A stretch of 64,000 nucleotides of DNA, from assembly GCF_009649745.1 (NCBI RefSeq), contig NZ_WJNG01000010.1, forward strand, positions 1 to 64,000, in the 5' to 3' direction. Made by a program: the position numbers and the translations under genes. The notes beneath the pieces were generated by a model that was not told the origin of the DNA, did no database searches, and was given only the letters and a program-made list of their open reading frames with translations. Source of the DNA: Aquibacillus halophilus (GTDB lineage: Bacteria; Bacillota; Bacilli; Bacillales; Amphibacillaceae). Below are positions 27,785 to 37,127 of the stretch, in pieces (within the stretch, counting starts at the first letter, position 1; every line of letters begins with the position of its first letter).

Positions 27785-28699
27785 ATGAAGAAAAATAATT
27801 TATTTATAACTTTAACAATAGCAATAACACTATTTTTAGTAGCTTGTGGAGGGAACGATGGAAGCAATGAGGAAGCATCAAAGGATCCAATAGTTGTTTC
27901 GGGTAAAAACTGGACAGAACAATATATTCTTTCTCAAGTATTAGCAATTTATATTGAAGAATCCACAGATTACACAATCGATCTACAGGATGGACTAGGT
28001 GAGGTAGCAATTCTAACTCCTGCACTTGAAAATGGAGAGATTGATATGTACGTCGAATACACTGGAACTGGTTTGGAAGCAGTCTTAAATGAACAGGCCG
28101 AAGCTGGAGAATCAAGTGAAAGTATTTTGAACCGGGTTAGAGAAGGCTATGAGGATACCTACAATGCAACTTGGCTAGAACCATTAGGTTTCGAAAACAA
28201 CTACACGCTTGCATATACAGAGAGCGCTGATTTCGAAGCGGAAACTTACTCTGATATTGCAGCTTTATCTGAAGATCTATCATTTGGCGCACCACATGCT
28301 TTTTATGAACGTGAGGGTGATGGATACGATGCATTTAAAGAAGCCTATGAGTTTAATTTCGCGGCAACAGAGAGCTTCGATCCCAACGTAATGTATAAAG
28401 CATTGCTTCAAGGTGAAATTGATGTCATTCCCGCATTCACAACCGATGGACGTATCGAACGGGAGAACATCCAAACAACAGAGGATGACCTAGGTTTCTT
28501 CCCTAAGTATGATGCGGCAATTGTAATCAGACAGGAAGTGCTAGATAACTATCCAGATCTTGAGGAGACACTTAATAGTTTAGCAGGACAAATTTCTGAA
28601 GCTGATATGCAGCAAATGAATGCACAAGTGGATATCGATGGCGAAGAATATGAAACTGTCGCAAGAGAATTTCTATCATCTAAAGGTTTGATTGAATAA
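27785..28699 (+). CDS. opuCC: Osmoprotectant substrate-binding lipoprotein (OpuCC-like)
   Basis: 304-aa lipoprotein; the signal ends in LFLVAC. The mature domain has VVSGKNWTEQYILSQVLAIYIE near the N-terminus, NGEIDMYVEYTGTGLE and QGEIDVIPAFTTDGRIE, motifs of the glycine betaine/choline/carnitine-binding QAT family. Aromatic residues near YVEYTGTG are likely to contact the quaternary ammonium group. Ribosome binding site ccaggaggagaac. Third gene of the ATPase-permease-binding protein operon, closed by a terminator. Confidence 0.92.
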   Translation: MKKNNLFITLTIAITLFLVACGGNDGSNEEASKDPIVVSGKNWTEQYILSQVLAIYIEESTDYTIDLQDGLGEVAILTPALENGEIDMYVEYTGTGLEAVLNEQAEAGESSESILNRVREGYEDTYNATWLEPLGFENNYTLAYTESADFEAETYSDIAALSEDLSFGAPHAFYEREGDGYDAFKEAYEFNFAATESFDPNVMYKALLQGEIDVIPAFTTDGRIERENIQTTEDDLGFFPKYDAAIVIRQEVLDNYPDLEETLNSLAGQISEADMQQMNAQVDIDGEEYETVAREFLSSKGLIE

Positions 28700-28721
28700 T
28701 TGTATTAACCACTAACTACGA

Positions 28722-28752
28722 ATAGGTAGCCAACTCGGCTACCTATTTTTCT
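28722..28752. terminator. Bidirectional terminator after opuC-like operon
   Basis: ataggtagcc-aactc-ggctacctat followed by tttttcttc; the hemerythrin gene converges from the other side. Confidence 0.88.
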
Positions 28753-28761
28753 TCTTTTATA

Positions 28762-29223
28762 TCAGTCTTTATGCAGGTATGGTTCCAATCCTTTCAGCAC
28801 ATCTTCAGGAAGTGCCTGTTCTATCATTGGGAAGATAACTCTCTCTTCCCTTCTAATATGTATATCCAATAGTTGTCCTAGTTCATGCATCATTGGCTCG
28901 AGCTCTTCTGTTTGATTAAGGATTTGATTTATAAGTGAACGAATTTTCACATGCTCTAAAAGCATTGCAGTTATTTCAGGATGATCAATCGACTCATTTT
29001 GTGCATAGGCAGGTAATAAAATTTCTTCTTCATCGCGAAAATGCTGTTGACCATTTGGTTCCCAAAATAATTGTAACTCCTTCTTCATCTCATCCACCGA
29101 TAACTTGCTTTTTTCTGTTCCGACCTTTCTTAAACTTAGTGCTAGGAAAAGTGCATGGTGATGATGGTGGGAAAGCGGGTATAACGACTCGTGTCTTTCT
29201 ATTCCTTTATTCCTTTTTACCAT
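28762..29223 (-). CDS. Hemerythrin domain protein
   Basis: 153-aa four-helix bundle with the diiron ligand pattern: His in SHHHHHALFLAL, H...E in HFRDEEEILLPAY, His in MLLEHVKIRSLI and H...E in DIHIRREERVIFPMIE. There is no signal peptide. Such cytosolic hemerythrins bind O2 or NO, or take part in iron/oxidative stress handling. Monocistronic, convergent with the osmoprotectant operon. Confidence 0.92.
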   Translation of the reverse strand: MVKRNKGIERHESLYPLSHHHHHALFLALSLRKVGTEKSKLSVDEMKKELQLFWEPNGQQHFRDEEEILLPAYAQNESIDHPEITAMLLEHVKIRSLINQILNQTEELEPMMHELGQLLDIHIRREERVIFPMIEQALPEDVLKGLEPYLHKD

Positions 29224-29348
29224 TATAGTTGCCTCCTAGATATGTTTATTCATTTCTTCTTACATCCATTGTATCCGAGAGTCCATTGCTCCGTTGTGAC
29301 CTATATCATGGCGAATCAAGTTTTACAATCAGCTAAAGTCACGTTTGA

Positions 29349-30098
29349 TTAATCTGGAAGAACTCCATTAAATGCCCTTTTCATTACTTCAGTCGCGACA
29401 GCTGGGATATATAATGTACCTTTTTCTATCAGTTTCTCAATATCCTCTTTTGTGTTAGCAACCGTACCGACTGGTATATTATGTAATTTTGCTTTCTTAT
29501 ATACTAATTCAATTGCTTCTTGGACATCGGGGTGATCAATCCCTTCTTTATGTCCCATGTTGACAGATAAATCATATGGTCCAACAAAAGCTAGATCAAT
29601 TCCCTCCACCCCCATAATTTCGTCGATGTTCTCTACTGCTTGTGGTGTCTCGATATGTGCAACAATTAAAATATTTTCATCAGAAGCATCCATGAATTTC
29701 TTGCCTGCATGATATCCATAGCCTGCAGCCCGTGTCATTGGAGCAGTTCCTCTTGTGCCCATTGGGGGATATTTAGCTCGTTGTACCACTCTTTTTGCGT
29801 CCTCTTTTGTATTTACCATTGGTACTTGGATTCCTAACGCACCACGATCGAGCGCTTTTTGAATACTTGAAGGATTATAGTCCACTCTGACAATTGGTAC
29901 CAAATCAACTAACATAGCGGCACGAATCATATTTTCCATTTCAATAGCACCATAGGTCCCATGCTCATCGTCAATTATAACGAAATCATAACCAGCATAC
30001 CCAAACATCTCCACAAGTGAAGGTGAATATATTCCAATGATCATTCCAACCGAAGCTTTACCAGCTTTTAAATTCTCTTTTACTTTGTTATGTAACAC
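29349..30098 (-). CDS. HpcH/HpaI family aldolase
   Basis: Class II, metal-dependent aldolase of about 249 aa that cleaves 2-keto-3-deoxy or 4-hydroxy-2-oxo acids to pyruvate and an aldehyde. Conserved parts are FVIIDDEHGTY (catalytic His region), VRVDYNPSSIQKALDRGALGIQVPMV, YPPMGTRG (catalytic Arg), IAHIETPQAVENIDEI (metal-binding Glu) and DLAFVGPYDLSVNMG (metal-binding Asp). The longest frame starts with a GTG inside the ribosome binding site; the GTG at 30098, 8 nt after aaggag, is preferred. No pathway genes are adjacent, so the substrate is open. Confidence 0.88.
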   Translation of the reverse strand: MLHNKVKENLKAGKASVGMIIGIYSPSLVEMFGYAGYDFVIIDDEHGTYGAIEMENMIRAAMLVDLVPIVRVDYNPSSIQKALDRGALGIQVPMVNTKEDAKRVVQRAKYPPMGTRGTAPMTRAAGYGYHAGKKFMDASDENILIVAHIETPQAVENIDEIMGVEGIDLAFVGPYDLSVNMGHKEGIDHPDVQEAIELVYKKAKLHNIPVGTVANTKEDIEKLIEKGTLYIPAVATEVMKRAFNGVLPD

Positions 30099-30300
30099 GA
30101 CAATCACTCCTTAATTGCTCTATCAGTTCTATCTTCTTTGCAGGAAGAAATTCTATATCGAACAATTTAATTTTACCATATATTTCTACAGCAACTACTT
30201 TGAAAAAGTCTGATTATTTAATTGCTACTTCATTTGAATTTGTTTTCTGAATAAGTAGACCATTTCCAATGCAAACTATTAAAAAGGAGGCGAATGTGGG

Positions 30301-31125
30301 ATGGATAAGAATCCAGAAGAACTCGAGCATCAAGATTTGGATATGGATCATGCGGAGGCCGAAGAGGTTCTTGAGGATCTTGCCTTTTATCGAACATTAG
30401 TCGCAAATGTATGTATGATAGGTGACCCCTCATCAGGTGATTGGGTCCTTGTCGACACCGGGGTTGCTCACTATAGTTCACGAATCATTGCGGCTGCAGA
30501 AAAAAGATTTGGTAACAATCCTCCAAAAGCAATTATACTTACACATGGGCATTTTGATCATGTAGGTTCAGCTAAAGATTTAGCGAAATTTTGGGATGTA
30601 CCCATCTATATCCATACAGAAGAATTAGATTATGTAACTGGAAAAGAAACCTATCCACCTGCTGACCCTACTGTAGGTGGCGGTACTCTGTCACTACTTT
30701 CCCCAATTTTTCCGCAAAAACCAGTAAATTTAAAAAAATGGATAAAAACTTTACCGGAGAACGGTGAGATTCCTTTTTTAGAAGAGTGGAAATACATTCA
30801 TACCCCAGGGCACAGTCCGGGTCATATCGTGTTGTTTCGAGAACGTGATCGTACTTTAATCACTGGTGATGCAATTGTAACGGAAAATCCCGAATCAGCA
30901 GTGGCAATCTTCATCCCTTTGCAAAAAGTCTATGGTCCTCCGGCTTATTTCACCTCTAATTGGGATGACGCTGAGCAATCAGCAAAAAAACTGGCAGAAC
31001 TCGAGCCAGAAGTACTTCTAACCGGACATGGCTTACCAATGGAGGGTGACATTTTACGAGAGCAACTCAATGAACTCGCTGATAACTTTATGGAACAGGC
31101 TATACCCAAAAATAAAAAACATTAA
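30301..31125 (+). CDS. MBL-fold metallo-hydrolase
   Basis: 274 aa. Zinc-binding residues are THGHFDHVG (HxHxDH), His in HTPGHSPGH, Asp in LITGDAIV and the final His in LLTGHGLPM, as in glyoxalase II-type hydrolases. There is no leader peptide, so it is cytosolic. aaggagg lies 10 nt before the ATG. Divergent from the aldolase gene. Possible roles include thioester, lactone or lactoylglutathione-like hydrolysis; sequence alone does not decide. Confidence 0.9.
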   Translation: MDKNPEELEHQDLDMDHAEAEEVLEDLAFYRTLVANVCMIGDPSSGDWVLVDTGVAHYSSRIIAAAEKRFGNNPPKAIILTHGHFDHVGSAKDLAKFWDVPIYIHTEELDYVTGKETYPPADPTVGGGTLSLLSPIFPQKPVNLKKWIKTLPENGEIPFLEEWKYIHTPGHSPGHIVLFRERDRTLITGDAIVTENPESAVAIFIPLQKVYGPPAYFTSNWDDAEQSAKKLAELEPEVLLTGHGLPMEGDILREQLNELADNFMEQAIPKNKKH

Positions 31126-31144
31126 CAAACTATCACTTAAAAAA

Positions 31145-31172
31145 TATAAACCCCTTGTTTAAGGGGTTTATA
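31145..31172. terminator. Bidirectional terminator
   Basis: tataaacccctt-gttt-aaggggtttata, between convergent genes. Confidence 0.88.
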
Positions 31173-31185
31173 ACATATTAATAAC

Positions 31186-31848
31186 TTAAAAAAGATTACC
31201 TACCCACTCCTTTATTGAAGCGAGGATTCTTTTTAAAAAGTTTTTATCATCAGCTTGGGTTTCGTCGGTGTTTGCCGTTTCTGCTTGCTCATTATCTTCT
31301 AGTACAGCTGATTGGTCACTCTCGACAACCGTGATCATCTCATATCCATACTGTTCCTTGATAACGTTCACATTTTCCTCACTATAAGGAGAAATACCAA
31401 CTTCTATTTTGTTACCTATGGTATCTAGTGATGTATGATGGATTGTTATGCCTTCATCTTTAAAATCTTCAAAATCCATTTCTTCTAATTTGGCTAGTAA
31501 TTGATCTTCGGTGTATTCCACTTCTCGAAACTGAATTTCTGCGTGCTCAGTTAGAAATTGTTCCATCGCTTGCTTATGCTCTTCAGCTATTGGCTCAGTG
31601 AAAGAAAAGACAAGTATCCCTAGATCTCGTTCTTCTCTATCAATATGCAGACTTGCAAAAATACCATCATCGATGTTTTTTTCAATATAATCCCTTATTT
31701 TGTCGATAACTTCCGAATGATTTGGATCAATACCTTGTTTTTCCCATTCTAATATCTTCTCGGTTAAATCAGCTGGATTTGCTAATCCCACTATAGGACT
31801 AGAAAATAAGATAAAAGTACTTAACGCTGTTACCATCAACCGCCTCAA
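31186..31848 (-). CDS. Secreted protein of unknown function
   Basis: 220 aa. A signal peptide (RRLMVTALSTFILFSSPIVGLANP, likely cut after GLA) is followed by an acidic alpha/beta-like mature region (FASLHIDREERDLGILVFSF; VEYTEDQLLAKLEEM), an acidic linker with Asn/Asp/Thr, and a C-terminal amphipathic helix (FLKRILASIKEWVGNLF) that could bind membrane. The start is TTG at 31848 with aaggggg 8 nt upstream. I do not recognise the family. Confidence 0.78.
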   Translation of the reverse strand: MRRLMVTALSTFILFSSPIVGLANPADLTEKILEWEKQGIDPNHSEVIDKIRDYIEKNIDDGIFASLHIDREERDLGILVFSFTEPIAEEHKQAMEQFLTEHAEIQFREVEYTEDQLLAKLEEMDFEDFKDEGITIHHTSLDTIGNKIEVGISPYSEENVNVIKEQYGYEMITVVESDQSAVLEDNEQAETANTDETQADDKNFLKRILASIKEWVGNLF

Positions 31849-31954
31849 TGAAAAAACCCCCTTACATTTGGATTGAAAAAAGTAATCTTTTTTATATGGA
31901 CGTAAGTTTTCTCATTAAGTTACAGTTTTTTCGGAAAAATGAGCGGATATAACT

Positions 31955-31987
31955 AAAGGTATTAGGAGAGAGACTCCTAATACCTTT
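31955..31987. terminator. Hairpin after the AIM24 gene
   Basis: Perfect 14-bp stem aaaggtattaggag/ctcctaatacctttg with a 5-nt loop, just beyond the AIM24 stop codon. The T run after it is weak. Confidence 0.65.
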
Positions 31988-32000
31988 GTACACTTCTGTT

Positions 32001-32696
32001 TTAAGAACTTGTTCCTGAAGAGGATATCTCTTCAAAGGGTTGAACAATAACAAAACCATCTCCGGAAAATTCCATTTGAATCGATTCTCCGCTTCCACGA
32101 CCAAGTAATGTTCTAAAGCTTATATCTGTTCTGAAGTCTGGTTGTAGATGTCCTGACCAAGCTACTGTTGCGTTAGGATCAGTGATAACATTTTCACCAG
32201 GACGTACTAGTAATGTTAAAGGCTCATAATGAGAAGTTATCGCAACTTTTCCGCTTCCTTTTAAAGTTACATTGAACAATCCTCCGGACATCATCCCAGC
32301 TACTTTTTTCATTAGTTTAATGTCCCACTCAATACCTGGCTCAAATGCAAGAAGGTCATTACCGTTCACTGTAATTGAATCGTTATCAAGTTCTAAAATT
32401 GTAATCTTTTTACCTTGATCTGCAAGATATAAACGACCATTACCAGTAGCTTTCATTAGCGAGCTACCTTCACCAGTAAAAGCTTTTTTGAACATTTTAC
32501 CTACACCATGTTCTAACATCTTTTCCCGTTCAAATTTGATTTGTCCATTATACGATATCATCGAACCGGCTTTTGCCCAGACCTGGTCGCTCAAGTTAAC
32601 TTCTAGAATACGTGGTGTTTCTAACTCAAAATATTCATTTTCTCCTTCATCCTGTTTTGTTTTATTAATGAATTCTTCAATTGAATATTTACCCAT
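32001..32696 (-). CDS. AIM24 family protein
   Basis: About 231 aa, beta-rich single domain (DUF124/AIM24, TRAP-like beta-roll). Typical stretches are VWAKAGSMISYNGQIKFERE, KAFTGEGSSLMKATGNGRLYLAD, DLLAFEPGIEWDIKLMKKV and GLFNVTLKGSGKVAITSH. No membrane segment or leader. The ATG at 32696 is 9 nt after gggg and is preferred over the upstream GTG. Bacterial members have no firm function. Confidence 0.88.
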   Translation of the reverse strand: MGKYSIEEFINKTKQDEGENEYFELETPRILEVNLSDQVWAKAGSMISYNGQIKFEREKMLEHGVGKMFKKAFTGEGSSLMKATGNGRLYLADQGKKITILELDNDSITVNGNDLLAFEPGIEWDIKLMKKVAGMMSGGLFNVTLKGSGKVAITSHYEPLTLLVRPGENVITDPNATVAWSGHLQPDFRTDISFRTLLGRGSGESIQMEFSGDGFVIVQPFEEISSSGTSS

Positions 32697-32789
32697 TAAC
32701 ACTCGCCCCTTTCGTTAAAGCATGATAGCTCTTTATACGTTTTTAGAAGTTGAAAAGTTTCAACTAAACCTCGCACAATAGGATTCAAT

Positions 32790-33002
32790 CTAGTCATTAG
32801 TTTTATTTTGCTTCTCTTTTATAATTACCCATCCCCAATAAAAACTAATCGTGATAATTGGAATCCATATAGGTAAGTATTGCAGTTCGCTAGGCAAGAA
32901 AATAAACAAAAGGATTGTTAAAATCAGAGCCGGGATCATGACCACAAACCAGATTCTTAAATGTTTGTTTTCAAAACTGAGCTCAAACTCTTTCATCTTC
33001 AC
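32790..33002 (-). CDS. Small membrane protein, two helices
   Basis: 70 aa. A charged N-terminus is followed by two hydrophobic segments (about 17-36 and 42-60) and a Lys-rich end. aaaaggtgatgtg lies before the ATG. It begins 17 nt after the DHA2 transporter gene on the same strand and is probably co-transcribed. Family not recognised. Confidence 0.72.
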   Translation of the reverse strand: MKMKEFELSFENKHLRIWFVVMIPALILTILLFIFLPSELQYLPIWIPIITISFYWGWVIIKEKQNKTND

Positions 33003-33019
33003 ATCACCTTTTCTTCTAT

Positions 33020-34447
33020 TTAGTTTCCGCGTACTTTCTCCCGTTCTTCTAGCTCCTCTTCCGAAGGTCTACTATCCTTTATGAAGAATGAAATAATTAA
33101 TCCGATTAAGGAAAGGACAGAAACAACGATAAATGCAACATTTGCACCATGAATATCAGGATATGAAATTTCCGGGCGAAGTTCTGCGGTTTCAGCAGTA
33201 GTTGTCATAACTGTTACAAGAATAGCTGTACCAACGGAAGCTGCAATCATTCGCATCGTGTTGTCCATTGCGGCACCATGTGGAATTAATCTTTTTGGTA
33301 ATTGATTTAACCCCGCCGTAGCAATTGGCATCATCACCATTGATAATCCGAACATCCTGATCCCATACATAACTGTAATAAAAGTCATTGATGTCGAAGC
33401 ATCTAACCTAGTAAAAGCAAATGATGAAATTGTAATAATTGTTAAACCGACAATTGCTAACTTTCTCGCACCAATTTTATCAAATATCCTTCCTGTTATT
33501 GGAGACATAAAACCGGTAATTAACGCACCAGGTAACAAGGCTAATCCAGCTTGAAGTCCAGTGAAATCACGCATATTTTGCATATATAGTGGTATAAGTG
33601 TTTCTACTCCTATTAACCCCATAAATACAATCATGCCAACAATTACAGCTAAAGGGAAAATCGAATAGGTAAAAACTCGAAACTCCAACATTGGATGTTT
33701 CATCTTTAACTGCCTTAAAATAAATAAAGTAAGGGCTAGACTACCGATTCCAAGTGATAAAAGCGTAATTGGAGCCAACCACCCATAATTTCCAGCACAT
33801 GTGAATCCATAGAGTAATCCACCAAACCCGAAGGAAGATAAAATAATCGATAAGACATCAACTTTTGGATTCTTAAGCTCTGTAACATTTTTCAAGGCAA
33901 AAAAAGCAACAACGATATCAATTATTGCAATTGGGAGAATGATAAAGAATAAAAGCCTCCAGGAATAATTTTCCGTCACCCATCCTGATAATGCAGGGCC
34001 AATTGCAGGGGCAAAAGATATGACAAGCCCGATTAACCCCATTGCTGCACCACGTTTATTGACGGGGAAGATCATAAGGAATACCGTCTGCATCAGTGGT
34101 AGCATAACACCCGCTCCACTTGACTGGATGACTCGTCCTACTAATAAAATCTCGAAGTTCGGAGCTATTCCAGCTACCAATGTTCCAAAAGCAAATACAC
34201 TCATTGCTGTGATAAACAGCTGCCTCGTTGTAAATCGTTCTAATAAGAAAGCACTAATTGGTATCATAATTCCGTTAACAAGCATAAACACAGTCGTTAG
34301 CCACTGTGCCGAGTTAGCAGTAATACCCATTTCTTTCATAATCGGTGGTATCGCTGTAATCATTAGTGTTTGATTTAAAATGGCTATAAACGATCCGGCG
34401 AGCAGAAGCGCGACAATAGTGGACCTCTTGTAACTTGATGTTTGCAT
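33020..34447 (-). CDS. DHA2-family MFS drug exporter (EmrB/LmrB type)
   Basis: 475 aa with about fourteen membrane helices. Motifs are LDQTLM-like LNQTLMITAIPPIM in helix 1, QWLTTVFMLVNGIMIPISAFL and LLVGRVIQSSGAGVMLPLMQTV (motif C-like), and GPALSGWVTENYSWRLLFFI. These are classical QacA/EmrB signatures. The longest frame starts 16 codons earlier, but agagg sits 9 nt before the ATG at 34447. Proton-driven export of lipophilic drugs or metabolites; substrate not determinable. Confidence 0.92.
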   Translation of the reverse strand: MQTSSYKRSTIVALLLAGSFIAILNQTLMITAIPPIMKEMGITANSAQWLTTVFMLVNGIMIPISAFLLERFTTRQLFITAMSVFAFGTLVAGIAPNFEILLVGRVIQSSGAGVMLPLMQTVFLMIFPVNKRGAAMGLIGLVISFAPAIGPALSGWVTENYSWRLLFFIILPIAIIDIVVAFFALKNVTELKNPKVDVLSIILSSFGFGGLLYGFTCAGNYGWLAPITLLSLGIGSLALTLFILRQLKMKHPMLEFRVFTYSIFPLAVIVGMIVFMGLIGVETLIPLYMQNMRDFTGLQAGLALLPGALITGFMSPITGRIFDKIGARKLAIVGLTIITISSFAFTRLDASTSMTFITVMYGIRMFGLSMVMMPIATAGLNQLPKRLIPHGAAMDNTMRMIAASVGTAILVTVMTTTAETAELRPEISYPDIHGANVAFIVVSVLSLIGLIISFFIKDSRPSEEELEEREKVRGN

Positions 34448-34520
34448 ACGTTTGTTCCTCTCTAAGTAGAAAATATAATAAATAGAAAAATTCACTATAT
34501 GAGTATAGCATCATAGCCAC

Positions 34521-34823
34521 TCATGTCACTAAATTATAATTGATGAACACTAAAAATAAAAAGCAGAAAGCAGCTAGGGCTATATCCCCTATCCCTAACT
34601 TTTTCTTTTCACCTATATTATAGATTATTATTTTTAAAGATAAGAAAATAATCATACCTATGGTTGAAATTTGTAAGAACACGATGACTACATTACTATC
34701 ATTTAGATAAATAAATTGCAAAATTGTCAAAAGTAATGTGAAAATACCTCCAATTACATTTTTAGTCTTCTTATGTATTTCATCATTAAATAGAATCTCT
34801 TTTAAACTATATTCATGGTCCAT
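34521..34823 (-). CDS. Small membrane protein, three helices
   Basis: About 100 aa: a charged N-terminus (MDHEYSLKEILFNDEIHKK), then hydrophobic segments at about 25-43, 48-67 and 78-97. The start moved from the longest frame to the ATG at 34823 behind aaaggtgg. It is the last member of the first cassette stretch, preceded at 35.0 kb by repeat E1. Family not recognised. Confidence 0.7.
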   Translation of the reverse strand: MDHEYSLKEILFNDEIHKKTKNVIGGIFTLLLTILQFIYLNDSNVVIVFLQISTIGMIIFLSLKIIIYNIGEKKKLGIGDIALAAFCFLFLVFINYNLVT

Positions 34824-35000
34824 TTTTATTCCACCTTTTTCACTCAATCACTTTACTATACTAACATATTATTCCATTTTTAATTGATCGTTTTTTTGAA
34901 CTTTCCTCTTTACATTAACGTAACGTAAAAGAGGATCTATCTGATAGCTAACTTAAAAGATAGTGGTAATAACTGTTCCAATTCTTCTTTAAGTAATGCT

Positions 35001-35116
35001 GCGACGTTAAGTTAAGTACAGCTGTTCACATATTAATTTTATCATAATATTCCAATAATTCTTCAAATACAAAAAAGGGATCTTCATAATCGATGATCCC
35101 TTCCTAAACTATTGCA
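35001..35116 (-). repeat. Cassette-boundary repeat E1 (terminator plus promoter-like leader)
   Basis: Read on the minus strand. First comes a hairpin with gggatc/gatccc ends (35077-35082 and 35095-35100), then ttttttgtatttg as the U tract. It continues into ttggaatattatgataaaat (extended -10-like) and a leader containing gaacagctgtactta. It terminates the 74-aa gene and could start the 100-aa gene. Confidence 0.75.
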
Positions 35117-35125
35117 TTCGTTTCT

Positions 35126-35350
35126 TTAAGAGATATTTGCAAAATTTTGTTCTTCCTTTTTAGATTTTATATAAGTATAAAGTAATGTAGTTACTGTTAT
35201 TACAACTTGGGCTGTTATTACAATGATTTTTATAAAGGTTGGCACAAGATTAGATAATAAAAACCATATTATTACAACGATAACCAATGGTACTAACAAT
35301 AAATTAAATTTAAACTGTTTCTTATAACTCAAATCCCAATAGGTCTTCAT
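35126..35350 (-). CDS. Small membrane protein, two helices
   Basis: 74 aa: a basic N-terminus (SYKKQFKFN), two hydrophobic segments (about 14-34 and 38-60), and a charged tail KSKKEEQNFANIS. The ATG at 35350 follows aggggtt. Single-gene cassette closed by the E1 hairpin. Family not recognised. Confidence 0.7.
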   Translation of the reverse strand: MKTYWDLSYKKQFKFNLLLVPLVIVVIIWFLLSNLVPTFIKIIVITAQVVITVTTLLYTYIKSKKEEQNFANIS

Positions 35351-35444
35351 ACACTTAACCCCTTTTTCATTAAAAATAGGAAGCTAAATAAGCGTTACCA
35401 CTTTTTTAAGAGCGCATCTGTTAGTGAAAGATGTTTTAACTCTA

Positions 35445-36017
35445 TTAGCTTCCTTTTTTGATTAAAGCGAGAATTCCAGCGATTAAACCAGATATACTAA
35501 TTCCAATTAGAAACGTATATGGATTGAAATATAGATAGTTTAAATGGATGTCTTTCCACCAATTCAGCCAGTTACCCATTGGATAGTAAAGTTCGCCTTT
35601 TATTGTTGAAACAAAATCCATTTGATAAACAATTGAAAAACAACCAATCGTCAAAGTCATCGTGATTATTAGTAGACTCAACAAAACATTCTTCATTAAT
35701 AGAGATTCAAATATCTGCTTTGAAAGAACAATGCAAAAAGAAAGAAATAGTAATATTGAGATAAAGATATGCAGAATATGTGGGTTACCATTACCAGAAA
35801 TACTTTGGGGTGAAAGAGTCATCAAATCATAGATAATATAAAAATTAAAAGCATTAAACAGCAAAGCGATAAAGAGTATTATCAAGTTGTTATTCTTTTG
35901 ACTTTTAACGTCTAACAATTTTAATAGTCTAACTGTGATAATAATTCCTGTCACGAGAAACCCATATAAAATCATGAAAATTAACATATCAGGTAAGCCG
36001 CCTATCAATGCTCTCAT
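35445..36017 (-). CDS. Polytopic membrane protein, six helices
   Basis: About 190 aa with six hydrophobic stretches, an extracellular-looking loop with aromatic residues (GELYYPMGNWLNWWKDIHLNYLYF) before the last helix, and a short basic end. The ATG at 36017 lies 7 nt after ggggtg; the longest frame adds three codons. Repeat E2 stands 43 bp upstream. Not recognised; no catalytic motif visible. Confidence 0.72.
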   Translation of the reverse strand: MRALIGGLPDMLIFMILYGFLVTGIIITVRLLKLLDVKSQKNNNLIILFIALLFNAFNFYIIYDLMTLSPQSISGNGNPHILHIFISILLFLSFCIVLSKQIFESLLMKNVLLSLLIITMTLTIGCFSIVYQMDFVSTIKGELYYPMGNWLNWWKDIHLNYLYFNPYTFLIGISISGLIAGILALIKKGS

Positions 36018-36059
36018 ATTATTCACCCCTTCATTATTAGCTTACTGAACTAATCATCT

Positions 36060-36175
36060 ACGTTAATTTAAGTACAGTTGCTTACATTTTAATTTTAACA
36101 TAATATTCCAATATTTTTTCAAATACAAAAATAGAATCACCGAAATCGGTAATCCCTAGTCAAACTATTGCACCT
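36060..36175 (-). repeat. Cassette-boundary repeat E2
   Basis: Minus-strand order: hairpin ggattaccg/cggtgattc around atttcgg-type bases, U-rich tattttt, then ttggaatattatgttaaaat and a leader with caactgtacttaaattaacg. Lies between a decayed gene and the six-helix protein gene. Confidence 0.75.
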
Positions 36176-36197
36176 TTTATTTTATGTGAAATACTAA

Positions 36198-36505
36198 TCA
36201 GTCGTAATTGATAATCTCCATAAGTCTTTCACAATTATCCGTTGAGACATTTTCAGATAATCTTGCTCCAGCTATGACTGGCGCCCACTGAAAAACTTCA
36301 GACCTTAAAATCCCACTCTTTTGACAATAAGTCGCAAGTACACAACTTTACATCAAAAAATATACCCATACCCTGATAAGCAATTACTGTTTTTTTACTT
36401 TTGCGATAACGGTTAAAATATCGCCTTTCTTAAAGTATTTAATTACAATGTTAGGTTTAAAATCTTTCCCCCAATATCATAATCGATATAATTAAAGGAA
36501 TAGAT
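36198..36505 (-). pseudogene. Decayed coding remnant with at least two frameshifts
   Basis: Minus-strand reading gives consecutive protein-like pieces in shifting frames: KGIYSFNYIDYDIGGK, then DFKPNIVIKYFKKGDILTVI and FFDVKLCTCDLLSK, then SGILRSEVFQWAPVIAGAR ending ERLMEIINYD-stop. Each shift is repaired by adding one base to a homopolymer (a G5 run and an A4 run). It follows directly on the lipoprotein gene ending at 36510. Family not recognised. Either true decay or sequencing error in homopolymers. Confidence 0.55.
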
Positions 36506-36509
36506 GCCC

Positions 36510-36926
36510 TTAATCTTCTAACAAAGATTTATATTTATCTACATCATTAAATTTTGTTGAAAAATATACTGGAATGTCATCAATATTTTTCATTTCAATT
36601 GGTTGACCCTTATTTAGTCCCTTTACGATAATATCAAAGGAGTTATCGCTATTTAATGTGATTTCAAATTCTTGCAGATCGCCATTAATTTTATACAAAC
36701 CAGTTCTCAATTCTTCATAAGTTCCTTTATCTACTTCCCTGTTATCAATGTATTCAATAAAACTATTATCATCTGGTTGAAATGACATTTGAACAATATA
36801 CCCATTCACATTTTTGCTTTGATAGCCACCTTTTAATGCAGGGATTATGTTAGATGAAGCACATCCTCCTAATAATAAAACAAGAACAGTGGTTACAAAT
36901 AAAATACCAAATATTTTTTTCTTCAT
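36510..36926 (-). CDS. Lipoprotein of unknown function
   Basis: 138 aa with signal peptide and lipobox (LVLLLGGC at about residues 15-22). The mature part is beta-rich and polar (GGYQSKNVNGYIVQMSF, GTYEELRTGLYKINGDLQEFEITL), with no catalytic motif. The ATG at 36926 has aggagt upstream. An F-type boundary repeat lies before it and a decayed gene behind it. Family not recognised. Confidence 0.75.
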   Translation of the reverse strand: MKKKIFGILFVTTVLVLLLGGCASSNIIPALKGGYQSKNVNGYIVQMSFQPDDNSFIEYIDNREVDKGTYEELRTGLYKINGDLQEFEITLNSDNSFDIIVKGLNKGQPIEMKNIDDIPVYFSTKFNDVDKYKSLLED

Positions 36927-37009
36927 AAGAAAGTACCACTCCTAAATTTAATAAATAACCTAACAATATTTTAAATCCAGTTTAAAAGATGGAAAATTCG
37001 AAAAAACTT

Positions 37010-37090
37010 TGTTGAACTAACCTGCTGCTTTAGTGGAACAAGGGCGCAAATCCTATTGAAGTAAAGCACCCGTTAATTGAATAAACATAA
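37010..37090 (-). repeat. Cassette-boundary repeat F1
   Basis: Minus-strand gggtgctttacttcaatagg followed by atttgcgccc can pair gggtgc with gcgccc; it then runs ttgttcc...agcagguta-like to gttagttcaa. Related to F2 (37727-37800), 60590-60660 and 63140-63215. Confidence 0.65.
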
Positions 37091-37127
37091 GGTGTTTTTA
37101 GACAACAACTATCTTGTTCTTTGCCAC